A DNA stretch of 64,000 bases from Crocinitomicaceae bacterium (GTDB lineage: Bacteria; Bacteroidota; Bacteroidia; Flavobacteriales_D; Crocinitomicaceae), in contig JAQXCN010000031.1 in NCBI GenBank assembly GCA_029251865.1, forward strand, positions 1 through 64,000. The letters are read 5' to 3'. How positions within the stretch are numbered: position 1 is the stretch's first letter; each line of letters begins with the position of its first letter. The notes under the pieces were generated by a model. That model was not told the origin of the DNA and did not search any database. It saw only the letters and a list, made by a program, of their open reading frames with translations. Positions 26,030-34,629 of the stretch are shown here, one piece after another. The position numbers and the translations under genes were made by a program.

Positions 26030-27181
26030 ATGAGCTGTAAGACGTGTAGTAGTGGTGGTGGGAAACCAAATGGATGTCAGACCAATGGCACCTGTAGTAC
26101 GAGCGGCTGCAATAAACTTGAAGTATATAACTGGCTTGCAAATATTGATCTTCCAGGAGGACAAAAGACCTATGACATACTTGAAGTTCGCTTTAAAAAC
26201 TCAAGAAAAGATTTCTTTAGAAATGCGCAAAAAATAAATATTCAAGTGGGAGATATTGTTGTCGTTGACGCTTCCTCAGGTTTTGATGTAGGCGTGGTTT
26301 CAATCGTCGGTGAACTCGCAAAAATTCAAGTTGCCAAAAAGAACAAAGATTTCAAGCCTCTTGAAACAAGAAAAATACTTAGGATTGCTGACCAGAAAGA
26401 CATAGACCTTTGGATTAAAGCGCGTTCCAAAGAGAAAGAGTTAATGTATAAGGCCCGAACTTTAGCCCTTAACATTGGCTTAGAAATGAAAATCTCAGAT
26501 GTCGAATACCAAGGAGATATGTCGAAAGCAATATTCTATTACACTGCAGAGGGTCGTGTTGACTTCAGGCAATTGATTAAAGACATGGCAGGAGAATTCA
26601 GAATTCGTATTGAAATGAAACAAATTGGATCGCGTCAAGAATCATCTCGCCTTGGAGGTATCGGATCTTGTGGTAGAGAATTGTGCTGTTCAACTTGGCT
26701 GACTGACTTTAGAAGTGTTTCTACGTCCGCAGCGCGCTATCAACAACTATCTTTAAATCCACAAAAACTAGCGGGACAATGTGGGAAATTAAAGTGTTGC
26801 TTAAATTTCGAACTAGACTCCTACCTAGAAAGCTTAAAAGCCTTTCCAAAAAAAGAAATAAAATTGAAAACACAAAAAGGAGACGCTTACCATGTAAAAA
26901 CGGATGTTTTCAAAGGTACAATGTGGTACGCATATCGCGGTGAAAGTGAATTGTTTCCATTAACCCCTGAGCGTGCTAAGGAAATTATTGAATCTAATAA
27001 AAACGGCAAAAAGCCAAGTGATCTCAAAGATTACCAAATTAAAGAAACGGTAATTGTTGAGGAAGTAGGTTATTCGAATGTTGTCGGACAAGATAGTGTA
27101 AGCCGTTTTGAGAAAACATTCAAAAAGCCAAAAAAGAAAAATTTCAGAAGAAAAAAACGACCCAACCAGAAAAAGGATTAA
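26030..27181 (+). CDS. ricT: PSP1/RicT-like iron-sulfur regulatory protein
   Basis: The core (residues about 85-270) is a PSP1 C-terminal domain, ending in the two cysteine motifs GSCGRELCCSTWL and GQCGKLKCC that define RicT/YaaT. The N-terminus has an unusual cysteine-rich head, CKTCSSGGG and CQTNGTCSTSGC. In Bacillus the Y-complex holds Fe-S clusters and controls RNA decay, but Bacteroidota function is not established. The C-terminus is a basic Lys/Arg tail (KKPKKKNFRRKKRPNQKK), suggesting nucleic acid contact. It is followed immediately, with no spacer, by gldH. Confidence 0.85.
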   Translation: MSCKTCSSGGGKPNGCQTNGTCSTSGCNKLEVYNWLANIDLPGGQKTYDILEVRFKNSRKDFFRNAQKINIQVGDIVVVDASSGFDVGVVSIVGELAKIQVAKKNKDFKPLETRKILRIADQKDIDLWIKARSKEKELMYKARTLALNIGLEMKISDVEYQGDMSKAIFYYTAEGRVDFRQLIKDMAGEFRIRIEMKQIGSRQESSRLGGIGSCGRELCCSTWLTDFRSVSTSAARYQQLSLNPQKLAGQCGKLKCCLNFELDSYLESLKAFPKKEIKLKTQKGDAYHVKTDVFKGTMWYAYRGESELFPLTPERAKEIIESNKNGKKPSDLKDYQIKETVIVEEVGYSNVVGQDSVSRFEKTFKKPKKKNFRRKKRPNQKKD

Positions 27182-27676
27182 ATGAGTTTTATCAAATACT
27201 GTGCTTTTGCAGTTCTTATTGTAATGGTGAGCTCTTGCGGAGAGCAACCTTACTTCATGAAAACCTTCTCATTTGAAAGGCAAATTTGGGCAGAAAAAAC
27301 CTCACCAGAATTTAAAGTGGACTTTCCGGGAGATACAAATTCCTACGATGTTGTTTTTACTTTTCGAACCACAACTGATTACGCCTTTAATAACTTATGG
27401 CTATATATGACAACACAAGGCCCTGTTTGTGCTTCATTAGGAGACAAAACAGCCTTTTTAGGCAGAAAACCCAAAGAACTTAAGATTGCCAAGTCAAATG
27501 GAGAATGGCTAGGTCAAAAATCAGGAACTTTTATTGAAAATAAGCTTTATTACATCCGTAGTAAATTCTGCAAAGGCACATACACTTTCAAACTTGAACA
27601 GGGCGTTACTATGAAAGAATTAGAAAACATTACAGATGTTACTATTGAAATCAAACCAACAGAATGGGATCAATGA
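27182..27676 (+). CDS. gldH: Gliding motility lipoprotein GldH
   Basis: A lipoprotein signal peptide ends in the lipobox VSSC near residue 19. The body matches GldH: an early FSFERQIWAEKTSPEFKVDF strand, YDVVFTFRTTTDYAFNNLWLY, LGRKPKELKIAKSNGEWLGQKSG, then TFKLEQGVTMKELENITDVTIEIK. GldH is needed for gliding and is associated with the T9SS machinery in Flavobacteria. It starts directly after the ricT stop, and the next gene overlaps by an ATGA. The position after ricT is typical for the order. Confidence 0.9.
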   Translation: MSFIKYCAFAVLIVMVSSCGEQPYFMKTFSFERQIWAEKTSPEFKVDFPGDTNSYDVVFTFRTTTDYAFNNLWLYMTTQGPVCASLGDKTAFLGRKPKELKIAKSNGEWLGQKSGTFIENKLYYIRSKFCKGTYTFKLEQGVTMKELENITDVTIEIKPTEWDQ

Positions 27677-28146
27677 GGTTTAGGAATTTAACAGAAATAG
27701 AACTTGAGGCACTTTCTGAAGAGCTTGTTCAGTTTCTGATTGTTCAAGGGATTGATGGTGACTTATGGCTCGAAATGAATCAAAAAAGCCCTCAAAAAGC
27801 CATTGAACTTGTATCACTATTCAGTGACACAGTCCTAGAAAAGGTTTATTCAAAAGTGCAACACATGAGTTTCCTTTCAACTCAAATTTTTTCGATTTTT
27901 AAAATAGAAGGTTCTGTTATGCAAGCAGTGGTAGTAAAGAATAAAGCTACGAACAAACCGTTTAAAAATATTGAGCAGCTTATCGACCTAACCTCCGCTT
28001 CAGAAAATGAGACTTTTGAAATAATGTGCGCAACAAGGGAATTAGAAGACAAAATTTTGGACGAAATACACAGACTTACCGAGCAAGGGTGCCTTATTGC
28101 AGACCCAAAACTTTGGGCGCATTTTGCGCAATATCATAAAAACTGA
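27673..28146 (+). CDS. Conserved hypothetical protein (DUF6495-like)
   Basis: I place the start at the ATG in the ATGA overlap with gldH; the track ORF adds three residues. The 157-residue product is acidic and helical, with MRFRNLTEIELEALSEELVQFLIVQGID at the start and a C-terminal half rich in Glu (ASENETFEIMCATREL). There is no signal peptide. It resembles a Bacteroidota-only family I recall as DUF6495, with moderate certainty. Translational coupling to gldH suggests that it serves the same process or simply shares the transcript. Confidence 0.72.
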   Translation: MRFRNLTEIELEALSEELVQFLIVQGIDGDLWLEMNQKSPQKAIELVSLFSDTVLEKVYSKVQHMSFLSTQIFSIFKIEGSVMQAVVVKNKATNKPFKNIEQLIDLTSASENETFEIMCATRELEDKILDEIHRLTEQGCLIADPKLWAHFAQYHKN

Positions 28147-28187
28147 CTCAATTAAGCATCTTTTTAGGAGAATTTTCGTTTTTAAAG

Positions 28188-28195
28188 TATATTTA
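28188..28195 (+). promoter_or_regulatory. Near-consensus -7 box (TATATTTA)
   Basis: TATATTTA differs from consensus only at the last base and lies 27 nt before the ATG at 28223. No -33 TTG is seen at the expected spacing. Confidence 0.3.
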
Positions 28196-28222
28196 CTGAC
28201 CATTGAATAAAAAAAATACCTG

Positions 28223-28855
28223 ATGAAAACTCTTAAAATATTTAGTCTCTTTCTTGCGTTAAGCTTAATTTTCTCTTCGTGCATAGAGCATGAGGTTATT
28301 CCTGCGCCGGTTAACACCGTAGATTTGAATGCCGCATTTATTGGTTTTGTCAACGGTACTCAAGTTGAATTTACTCAAAATGTAAATGGCTATGGTGCTG
28401 AATCAGAAAATACTGAAGATATCAATCCCTCGCCGTCTCCTTCTAAAATGACCTACGGCACCAAAATCAAATCATTATACAATCCGCAGGCTCTTCGCGT
28501 AAAATTCGGAGCTCAAGAGTGGGATGTTGCACAAAATGCTTATCCAACAGTTAGCATGTTCAATGAATGGTTAAATCTTTATACCGACGCACCAGTAGGT
28601 TTTTCGGATCAAGGACTTAGCGGAGTAGAGGTAGAATACGTTGATAATAATGGTGTTTCATGGCTTTCTCGTGAAAGTGACCCAAATCAATCAGCAATAT
28701 TTGAATTCACAGGCTCTCAGTCCGACAACACAGGTGATTATGCCTTTTTCAAATGCACCTTCACTTGCTTAGTTTGGAGATACAACACACAAACTGAATT
28801 AGATGAATCGATAAATATCGAAAATGGTATAATCACATCTTGGTTCAAGAAATAG
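28223..28855 (+). CDS. Uncharacterised lipoprotein
   Basis: The N-terminus MKTLKIFSLFLALSLIFSSC is a lipoprotein signal with the lipobox FSSC at residue 20. The remaining 190 residues are acidic and beta-rich; a Pro/Ser-rich spot (NPSPSPSKMTYG) falls near residue 75, and aromatic strands follow (WDVAQNAYPTVSMFNEWLNLY, GDYAFFKCTFTCLVWRY). No recognised domain. It is 18 bases before the amidotransferase-like gene but that gene has its own candidate promoter. Confidence 0.65.
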   Translation: MKTLKIFSLFLALSLIFSSCIEHEVIPAPVNTVDLNAAFIGFVNGTQVEFTQNVNGYGAESENTEDINPSPSPSKMTYGTKIKSLYNPQALRVKFGAQEWDVAQNAYPTVSMFNEWLNLYTDAPVGFSDQGLSGVEVEYVDNNGVSWLSRESDPNQSAIFEFTGSQSDNTGDYAFFKCTFTCLVWRYNTQTELDESINIENGIITSWFKK

Positions 28856-28860
28856 AAAAC

Positions 28861-28868
28861 TAATTTTA
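28861..28868 (+). promoter_or_regulatory. Near-consensus promoter (TTG-N18-TAATTTTA)
   Basis: TAATTTTA lies 5 nt before the ATG at 28874, with a TTG 18 bases upstream inside the end of the lipoprotein gene. The placement matches the other short-leader promoters in this window. Confidence 0.35.
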
Positions 28869-28873
28869 GTTTT

Positions 28874-29560
28874 ATGAGTGACACGCTCAAAATAGCCATT
28901 GTCGGAGATTATAATTTCACCTATAATGCGCACCATGCGACAAATTTATCTTTGGACCACTCCGCAGACTTTCTAGAATTAGAACTTAATTATTATTGGA
29001 TTAAAATTGCGGATGCCCTCAAACATAAGGCAAGCTACTTCGATCAATATGATGGTGTTTGGATCGCTCCAGGCCCTATAGATAACCCATTTTACCTTTC
29101 AGGGGTTTTTAAAAAACTAACTGAAAATACAGTACCCATTTTGATTACAGGTGAAGGGTTCAAACTTTTTCTTGAATACCTCATTACCTTTCATCAGCTT
29201 ACGACATTTCAAGAAAAACTGATCTCTGAAAATTTAATTGCAGGAAATAGTTTTGATCGTTTAACCGTGTCCCCTCAAACCAAAGCATTCAGCAAGCTTT
29301 ATGAGAATTTTTCTAATATCGAATTAACCTCCTCCAGGTACAGTATCTATCCACAACTTACCGAACAGCTAAAAAATAAATTCATAGATATTGAAGCACT
29401 CAATCAGTTTGATGATCCCGAAATTATAAGCCTAAAAAATCATCCATTCTTTATAAGCTGCGCATTTTGCCCCCAGATATCCTCTACTAGAGATATCCCC
29501 CACCCTATCATTTATACTTTTTTAAAGATGGCCGTCTCAAAAAAAGTTAAGCCAGAATAA
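28874..29560 (+). CDS. CTP-synthase-like amidotransferase, nucleophile lost
   Basis: The 228 residues resemble the class I glutamine amidotransferase domain of CTP synthase: KIAIVGDYNFTYNAHHATNLSL, then YDGVWIAPGPIDNPF, matching FDGIWxxPG, and a segment ILITGEGFKLFLEYL at the nucleophile elbow. In active relatives this reads like GTCGGFQ; here the Cys position holds Gly, so amide hydrolysis is unlikely. A late FFISCAFCPQISS holds two cysteines but is not at the elbow. Related stand-alone CTP synthase C-terminal proteins exist, some with selenocysteine. The role may be ligand binding. The 3' end overlaps the helicase gene by 14 bases. Confidence 0.72.
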   Translation: MSDTLKIAIVGDYNFTYNAHHATNLSLDHSADFLELELNYYWIKIADALKHKASYFDQYDGVWIAPGPIDNPFYLSGVFKKLTENTVPILITGEGFKLFLEYLITFHQLTTFQEKLISENLIAGNSFDRLTVSPQTKAFSKLYENFSNIELTSSRYSIYPQLTEQLKNKFIDIEALNQFDDPEIISLKNHPFFISCAFCPQISSTRDIPHPIIYTFLKMAVSKKVKPE

Positions 29561-32500
29561 GCTCTTTTGTCTTTGAATAGTATAACATCGAAACAACCTT
29601 TTTCTTAAATATTTCCTCAAGGTTACGCTTGTATTCCTTAACCTGCTTATGATCTTTCGCCTCTTTTTTTCCAGTCTTAAAATCAAGAACTACGATGTCA
29701 AGGTTTCTAACAATGACCTTATCTGGCCTTAGAGTGTTTCCCGAAGGCAAAAGGATAGGATGCTCATTTAAAATTTTCTCTGCGTTTTTGTATAGGTCTT
29801 TTTCAGTGGCCACGTCAAAAAAGCAAGAAGCTACTTCCAATAAAGAATCCCGCATCGAAACTTGAACAATACCATTATTTATAAGCGCACTCAGTGCACT
29901 TTCTAATGCACCAATGGTATCTACACTGGCCATAAGCGCATGGAAATAAACACCAAAAAGCCGTTCGTCCTGAGAACCGTGCTCTTCTTTATGCTTCTCT
30001 TTGAACGCAATTTGAAAAACTGAAGATTCATTTACGACCTCCCTTGGGGTATAAAAATCACCATTATCAGAAACGGTCTCTATTTTTCTGGTTGCAATAC
30101 CCGATTGATAGCGGCATACTCCATCTTGTTCTTGTAATTCGAAAGTCTGGATAAGATTATGATGAAAACGATGTCCCAAGTTGGATGCTTTATCATACCT
30201 ATTGAATATATACAGACGTCTTTCCGGTCTCGTTAAACCAACGTATAATAAGTTAAGTTTGTCTAAAAGAATCAAATTCTCCTCCTCCAATGCTTTGGTA
30301 TGAATTTCGTCTAAAATATTTGTCTTACTCAAAGAAGTATATAGCACTTTACCATCAGATTCAACAAAAAACTTCGACTCGTTGTGAATGCTCAGGCTAA
30401 AGTCAATCTTCGGGATGATGACTATAGGAAACTCTAAGCCCTTAGATTTGTGGATTGTCATGATTTGAACTGCATCCTTACTTTCAGGCATCTTCAATGC
30501 AAACTTAGACTTATTATCCTCGAAATATTCTATGAATTTTGACAAATCAGATTGACGGTTACATTGAAATTGAAAAACCAAATCTGAAAACTGATGCAAA
30601 TACGGGTTTTCTACTTCCTTCCACCTCATGAGTCTGATGAACTCTTGAACCAACTGAACAAGATTTTCAAAAGGTTTAAAGAATTTTTTTGCACCACCAA
30701 AATAATCTTCAAGGAAGCGATCATCGTCAAAAATTTTTATCGTTTTTCCGGAATTATTTTGAACCGCTTTGATGTAATTAAAATAGGGGTCGTTTACGGT
30801 CTGATTCATCCTAAAATAAAGCTCAGCAAACTGTCTTTTCATTAAATCCACCGTAGGCTTCATTCTCCATTTTAAAAAAGCAATAAGTAATCTCACTTCC
30901 ATATTACGGCTTATTAATAGAGATTCCTGAGAAAAAACAGTAATTCCCAATTTGGTTAGTTTATTAGCGATTTTTACTCCAAGGTCATTTTTGTCAGTGA
31001 GAATACAAATATCACCAAGGTCAAAGGAATCCTTTAGGCATTGATTAATAATGGTCTGAATTTCATCAATCATCTCCTCTGAGTCAGGCTTCCGTTTTTC
31101 CGAAACAACTTGGACAAATCCGGCCTTAGTGGCCGCAGGAATTTGAGATACAGCCTCGTAAAACGCACCGAATTTTGGAGGCAATGACGTCCTGAATTGT
31201 TCAAAAAAACTATTATTAAAGTTCACGATCTCGGCAGAAGATCGGTAATTCATTTCAAGAGGTCTTTTCGTGCCCATCTGATTAAAATACGCTGAGTGGT
31301 CTTCAATCTTTGGATCTTTCTCTGGGTTATAAATAGCAGGTAAAGCCACGAATTGTTCAGCCAAACCGTTGTTGAATCGATAGATAGACTGCTTCGGGTC
31401 ACCAACGATTAAATTTTGTTTTCCTTTCGAAAGAGATTCTCGCAGAAGCGGTAAAAGATTAAGCCATTGAAGTCTTGAAGTATCTTGAAATTCATCCAAT
31501 AAAAAATGCTCATATCGGGTACCAAAACGTTCGTATATGTATGGTGCATCCTCTTTCTGAACAAGGGTCCCAATCAATTCATTAAACTCAGAAATACGAA
31601 TAACCTTCGTTTTCATCCGAAGGTCATGTAAAGCCTCTGAAACATATTTCAATAAAGCCATATTATAAAAATTTGCTTTATACTTCGACAATAACATGTG
31701 ACGTTGGGCATTTTCTGCATGAAACTCATTTAAGTCTAAAAGCCGTTGCTTTAGTTCTGCTGTAAAAGCCTTAGAATCTCCAGGTTTCTCACATAACTTC
31801 ATGAAAGTTGCTGTCAACAATGAAACGTCGCGTTTAAAAGTCGGAAACTTTTGATAGCCAAGTATTTTGTTTAACGATTTCATTGTATTTGTTTTACCAG
31901 GTAAATCATCAGGGTTCAAATTCATCCCCGATACATATTCCTTAAGCGCAAGATTTAAACCTGAAAAGCCCGAACTAATTGTTCGCAACTCCTTAAGGAG
32001 CATTTTAAACTCTTTTTCATCAAAATTTAGCGTGTGAAGTAGTTCAATATATGACTTGTTTTTCTCATTATTTAGTGCCGATGCAAAAGCCAATAAATGT
32101 CTTTTGAAGTTCCATTGGCTGCCATCTTGGAAATTTGACTTGGCATAATTTTTTACAAGCTTGGTAAGTGCTAAATTATTAGAAGCACCAACATTACTGA
32201 GCATTAACTCCAAAACCTCCTCTAAAACCTCCTTTTCATTCAATGAAATCTCAAATTCAGCAGGCAGATTGAGATCATTTGAAAATGATTTTATCAATCT
32301 CAAATTAAATTTATCTATCGTTGATACATTGAAATTTTCATAACCATGAAGAATTGCTTTTAATGCTTTAGAAGCCCTCTTCTTTAACTCATGCACCTCT
32401 AGTTTTATGATTTTTTCAAGCTCACAAACAATGGACTCGGTCTTAGAATCCTTGACAGCAGTATCATATTTGGCGATATTAAACAAAGCATCTATAATTC

Positions 32501-32687
32501 TTGTTTTCATTTCAGTTGATGCCTTATTCGTAAAAGTTATAGCAACAATACCCTTGTAATTATTTGAAGATTCAGGGGCCAACAAGATGGACAAATACTC
32601 AAGTACCAGTTGGAAAGTCTTACCACTTCCTGCGGAAGCGTTTAAAACGCATAACGGGTACTTTTTTCTATCAATGGATGCTAACAT
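29547..32687 (-). CDS. UvrD-family helicase-nuclease, AddA-like
   Basis: I place the start at the ATG giving MLASIDRKKYPLCVLNASAGSGKT; the track start is a TTG 14 codons earlier. Superfamily 1A motifs appear in order: Walker A NASAGSGKT, ITFTNKASTEMK, FLLDEFQDTS near residue 395, VGDPKQSIYRF, EMNYRSS, MTIHKSKGLEFP near 745, and LNLLYVGLTRPERRLYIF. The C-terminus has the PD-(D/E)XK nuclease core, with DKVIVRNLDIVVLDFKTGKK near 1000. This layout matches AddA/RecB-type enzymes that process double-strand breaks. No AddB partner is seen nearby. It converges on the amidotransferase-like gene. Confidence 0.9.
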   Translation of the reverse strand: MLASIDRKKYPLCVLNASAGSGKTFQLVLEYLSILLAPESSNNYKGIVAITFTNKASTEMKTRIIDALFNIAKYDTAVKDSKTESIVCELEKIIKLEVHELKKRASKALKAILHGYENFNVSTIDKFNLRLIKSFSNDLNLPAEFEISLNEKEVLEEVLELMLSNVGASNNLALTKLVKNYAKSNFQDGSQWNFKRHLLAFASALNNEKNKSYIELLHTLNFDEKEFKMLLKELRTISSGFSGLNLALKEYVSGMNLNPDDLPGKTNTMKSLNKILGYQKFPTFKRDVSLLTATFMKLCEKPGDSKAFTAELKQRLLDLNEFHAENAQRHMLLSKYKANFYNMALLKYVSEALHDLRMKTKVIRISEFNELIGTLVQKEDAPYIYERFGTRYEHFLLDEFQDTSRLQWLNLLPLLRESLSKGKQNLIVGDPKQSIYRFNNGLAEQFVALPAIYNPEKDPKIEDHSAYFNQMGTKRPLEMNYRSSAEIVNFNNSFFEQFRTSLPPKFGAFYEAVSQIPAATKAGFVQVVSEKRKPDSEEMIDEIQTIINQCLKDSFDLGDICILTDKNDLGVKIANKLTKLGITVFSQESLLISRNMEVRLLIAFLKWRMKPTVDLMKRQFAELYFRMNQTVNDPYFNYIKAVQNNSGKTIKIFDDDRFLEDYFGGAKKFFKPFENLVQLVQEFIRLMRWKEVENPYLHQFSDLVFQFQCNRQSDLSKFIEYFEDNKSKFALKMPESKDAVQIMTIHKSKGLEFPIVIIPKIDFSLSIHNESKFFVESDGKVLYTSLSKTNILDEIHTKALEEENLILLDKLNLLYVGLTRPERRLYIFNRYDKASNLGHRFHHNLIQTFELQEQDGVCRYQSGIATRKIETVSDNGDFYTPREVVNESSVFQIAFKEKHKEEHGSQDERLFGVYFHALMASVDTIGALESALSALINNGIVQVSMRDSLLEVASCFFDVATEKDLYKNAEKILNEHPILLPSGNTLRPDKVIVRNLDIVVLDFKTGKKEAKDHKQVKEYKRNLEEIFKKKVVSMLYYSKTKELILA

Positions 32688-32740
32688 GTTATTATGTTTT
32701 TCTGTTGGCTTAAAAATAGGAAAAACCAATTATTTTACCT

Positions 32741-32748
32741 TAATTTTG
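32741..32748 (+). promoter_or_regulatory. -7 box (TAATTTTG) of MbnP operon
   Basis: TAATTTTG is an exact TAnnTTTG match 7 nt before the ATG at 32756, in the divergent gap with the helicase gene. No -33 TTTG is seen. Confidence 0.45.
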
Positions 32749-32755
32749 ATAGACT

Positions 32756-33550
32756 ATGAATCGGTTTTTATTTTTATTGTTTGTACTAACGTTATCATTG
32801 TTTTCTTGTAAAAAAGAAGGCTGTACAGATGAAAATGCTCAGAATTTCAATGAAAACGCAACCCAGAATGATGGGAGTTGTGTTTATTCACCCAATGACT
32901 CAATAAAAATTCAAATCAATCCAGTATATAATGGTTTTGATTTACATCTTGACTCTGTTTACAATACGATTGAAGGATATGGTGTGAAATTTACTACTAT
33001 AAGTTTCTTTATCAGTAACCTAAACAACCAATCCGACACCCTAAATACGTCTTCACTTTTTGATTTTAGAGAAAAGGGAAGGCTTCTTTTAGCCGAAAAT
33101 CAAGACTTCAATACTTTCAATCAAATTCAAGGTGATATTGGTGTTGGGCCTGCAAACAATCACGGCGATCCGTCAGCATTCAACAACGAAAGTGATTTAA
33201 ATATAGAAAATGCGGGTTTAATGCATTGGAGCTGGAATACAGGTTATATATTTGTAAATATTGAAGGAAAAGTAGATACTTTGTCGTCAGGAATTTTCAA
33301 TCACAATTTCAGTTTTCATATAGGAACAGATGCATTTCTCCAAAACTTTTCTTTTGATAACATATCTTGGGTAGAGACTGGTGTCAATGAACATACCTTG
33401 TTTCTCGAATTAGATCTTTCAAGTTTCCTAAACGCCGAGAACAATGCCATTGATCTTAAAGATGAATATTTAACACACTCAAACAGCAGTCAACAACCAC
33501 TCTCTGAAAAAGTAGTAGCAAACTTCGTTAATGCCTTTAATGCTCCGTGA
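32756..33550 (+). CDS. MbnP-like copper-binding lipoprotein
   Basis: The lipoprotein signal ends at LFSC (residue 18). Next comes a Bacteroidota surface motif, GCTDENAQNFNENAT then GSC, two cysteines flanking an Asn-rich loop. The main domain matches the MbnP family: IQINPVYNGFDLHLD, YGVKFTTISFFISNL, and the aromatic LMHWSWNTGYIFVNIEGK near residue 160. In methanotrophs MbnP pairs with the di-heme MbnH, which modifies a tryptophan of MbnP to create a copper site. The same pairing is seen here, with the peroxidase gene overlapping by one base. Binding of copper is inferred. Confidence 0.82.
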   Translation: MNRFLFLLFVLTLSLFSCKKEGCTDENAQNFNENATQNDGSCVYSPNDSIKIQINPVYNGFDLHLDSVYNTIEGYGVKFTTISFFISNLNNQSDTLNTSSLFDFREKGRLLLAENQDFNTFNQIQGDIGVGPANNHGDPSAFNNESDLNIENAGLMHWSWNTGYIFVNIEGKVDTLSSGIFNHNFSFHIGTDAFLQNFSFDNISWVETGVNEHTLFLELDLSSFLNAENNAIDLKDEYLTHSNSSQQPLSEKVVANFVNAFNAP

Positions 33551-34626
33551 TGCATAAAGTATACCCTTTCCTAATATTAATTATACTTTTTTCGTCTTGT
33601 AGAAAAGAAAAGGTTTCTTTCATTCCCACACCTTACACCATTGTTATCCCATCACACTTCCCGCAGATGAACATCCCGGATGATAATCCTATGACCAAAG
33701 AAGGTGTTGATTTAGGTAGACATCTTTTTTATGAAACAAAGTTGAGTGGAGATGAATCAATGAGTTGCGCAAGTTGTCATAAAATAGGAAGTGGATTTGC
33801 TGATAATGTTGCTGTCCCTGTCGGTATAGACGGTATTGCAGGCACAAGAAATTCTATGCCTATTTTCAATATGGGTTGGGATGAATTTTTCACCTGGGAT
33901 GGCCGTCAATCATCCCTTGAAGCACAAATACTTGAACCCGTTCCAAACCCAATCGAAATGCATTTAGAATGGAAAGAAGCTGTGAATAGGTTACAACTCG
34001 ACGTAGCGTACAGGAATAAATTCTTTCGAGCTTTTGGTGAAGAAGGTATTGATTCAATTAAAGTAGCAAAAGCAATAGGACAGTTCATCAGAACTATTGT
34101 TTCCGGCTCGTCAACCTTCGATGTTATGTACAAATATGAAAATGGCCTTTCATTATCTAACAGTGAAAACCAAGTGCTTGAAAATATTGAAGCTGAGACA
34201 TGGGCAGGTTACGACCTTTTCAAAAGTTTAAACGGTGCAGATTGTTTTCATTGTCACAATGGACCACTTATGCGGGTAAAAAAATTCAGTAATAATGGCT
34301 TGGATGCAACATTTAATGATGAGGGAAGGGCGCTCGTAACTGGGAATGACCTTGATTTAGGAAAATTCAAAGTTCCATCCCTGAGGAATTTATCTAGCAC
34401 AGGACCCTACATGCACGACGGACGCTTCAACACGCTTGAAGAGGTAATTGAACACTATTCATCAGGGATTCAAATGAACCCAACACTTGATCCTATGATT
34501 GAATTTGGAGGTGAAGGAGGAGTGCAACTTGACGCATTAGAAAAAGAATGGCTGAAACAATTCTTGCTCGCTTTAAACGACACTATTTACATTAATAATC
34601 CTAATTTTAAGGATCCATTCAACTGA
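33550..34626 (+). CDS. Di-heme peroxidase, MbnH/MauG-like
   Basis: I place the start at the ATG at 33550, overlapping the MbnP stop (TGATG); the track start is the GTG just before it. The protein begins with a lipoprotein signal (lipobox FSSC). Two CxxCH heme sites are present, CASCHK near residue 73 and CFHCHN near 230, as in bacterial cytochrome c peroxidases. LGRHLFYETKLSGD, VGIDGIAGTRNSMP and FTWDGRQSSLEAQ are typical of the N-terminal heme domain, and KVPSLRNLSSTGPYMHDGRF of the C-terminal domain. Given the partner it is likely MbnH-like rather than a free peroxide scavenger. Confidence 0.9.
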   Translation: MHKVYPFLILIILFSSCRKEKVSFIPTPYTIVIPSHFPQMNIPDDNPMTKEGVDLGRHLFYETKLSGDESMSCASCHKIGSGFADNVAVPVGIDGIAGTRNSMPIFNMGWDEFFTWDGRQSSLEAQILEPVPNPIEMHLEWKEAVNRLQLDVAYRNKFFRAFGEEGIDSIKVAKAIGQFIRTIVSGSSTFDVMYKYENGLSLSNSENQVLENIEAETWAGYDLFKSLNGADCFHCHNGPLMRVKKFSNNGLDATFNDEGRALVTGNDLDLGKFKVPSLRNLSSTGPYMHDGRFNTLEEVIEHYSSGIQMNPTLDPMIEFGGEGGVQLDALEKEWLKQFLLALNDTIYINNPNFKDPFN

Positions 34627-34629
34627 ATC

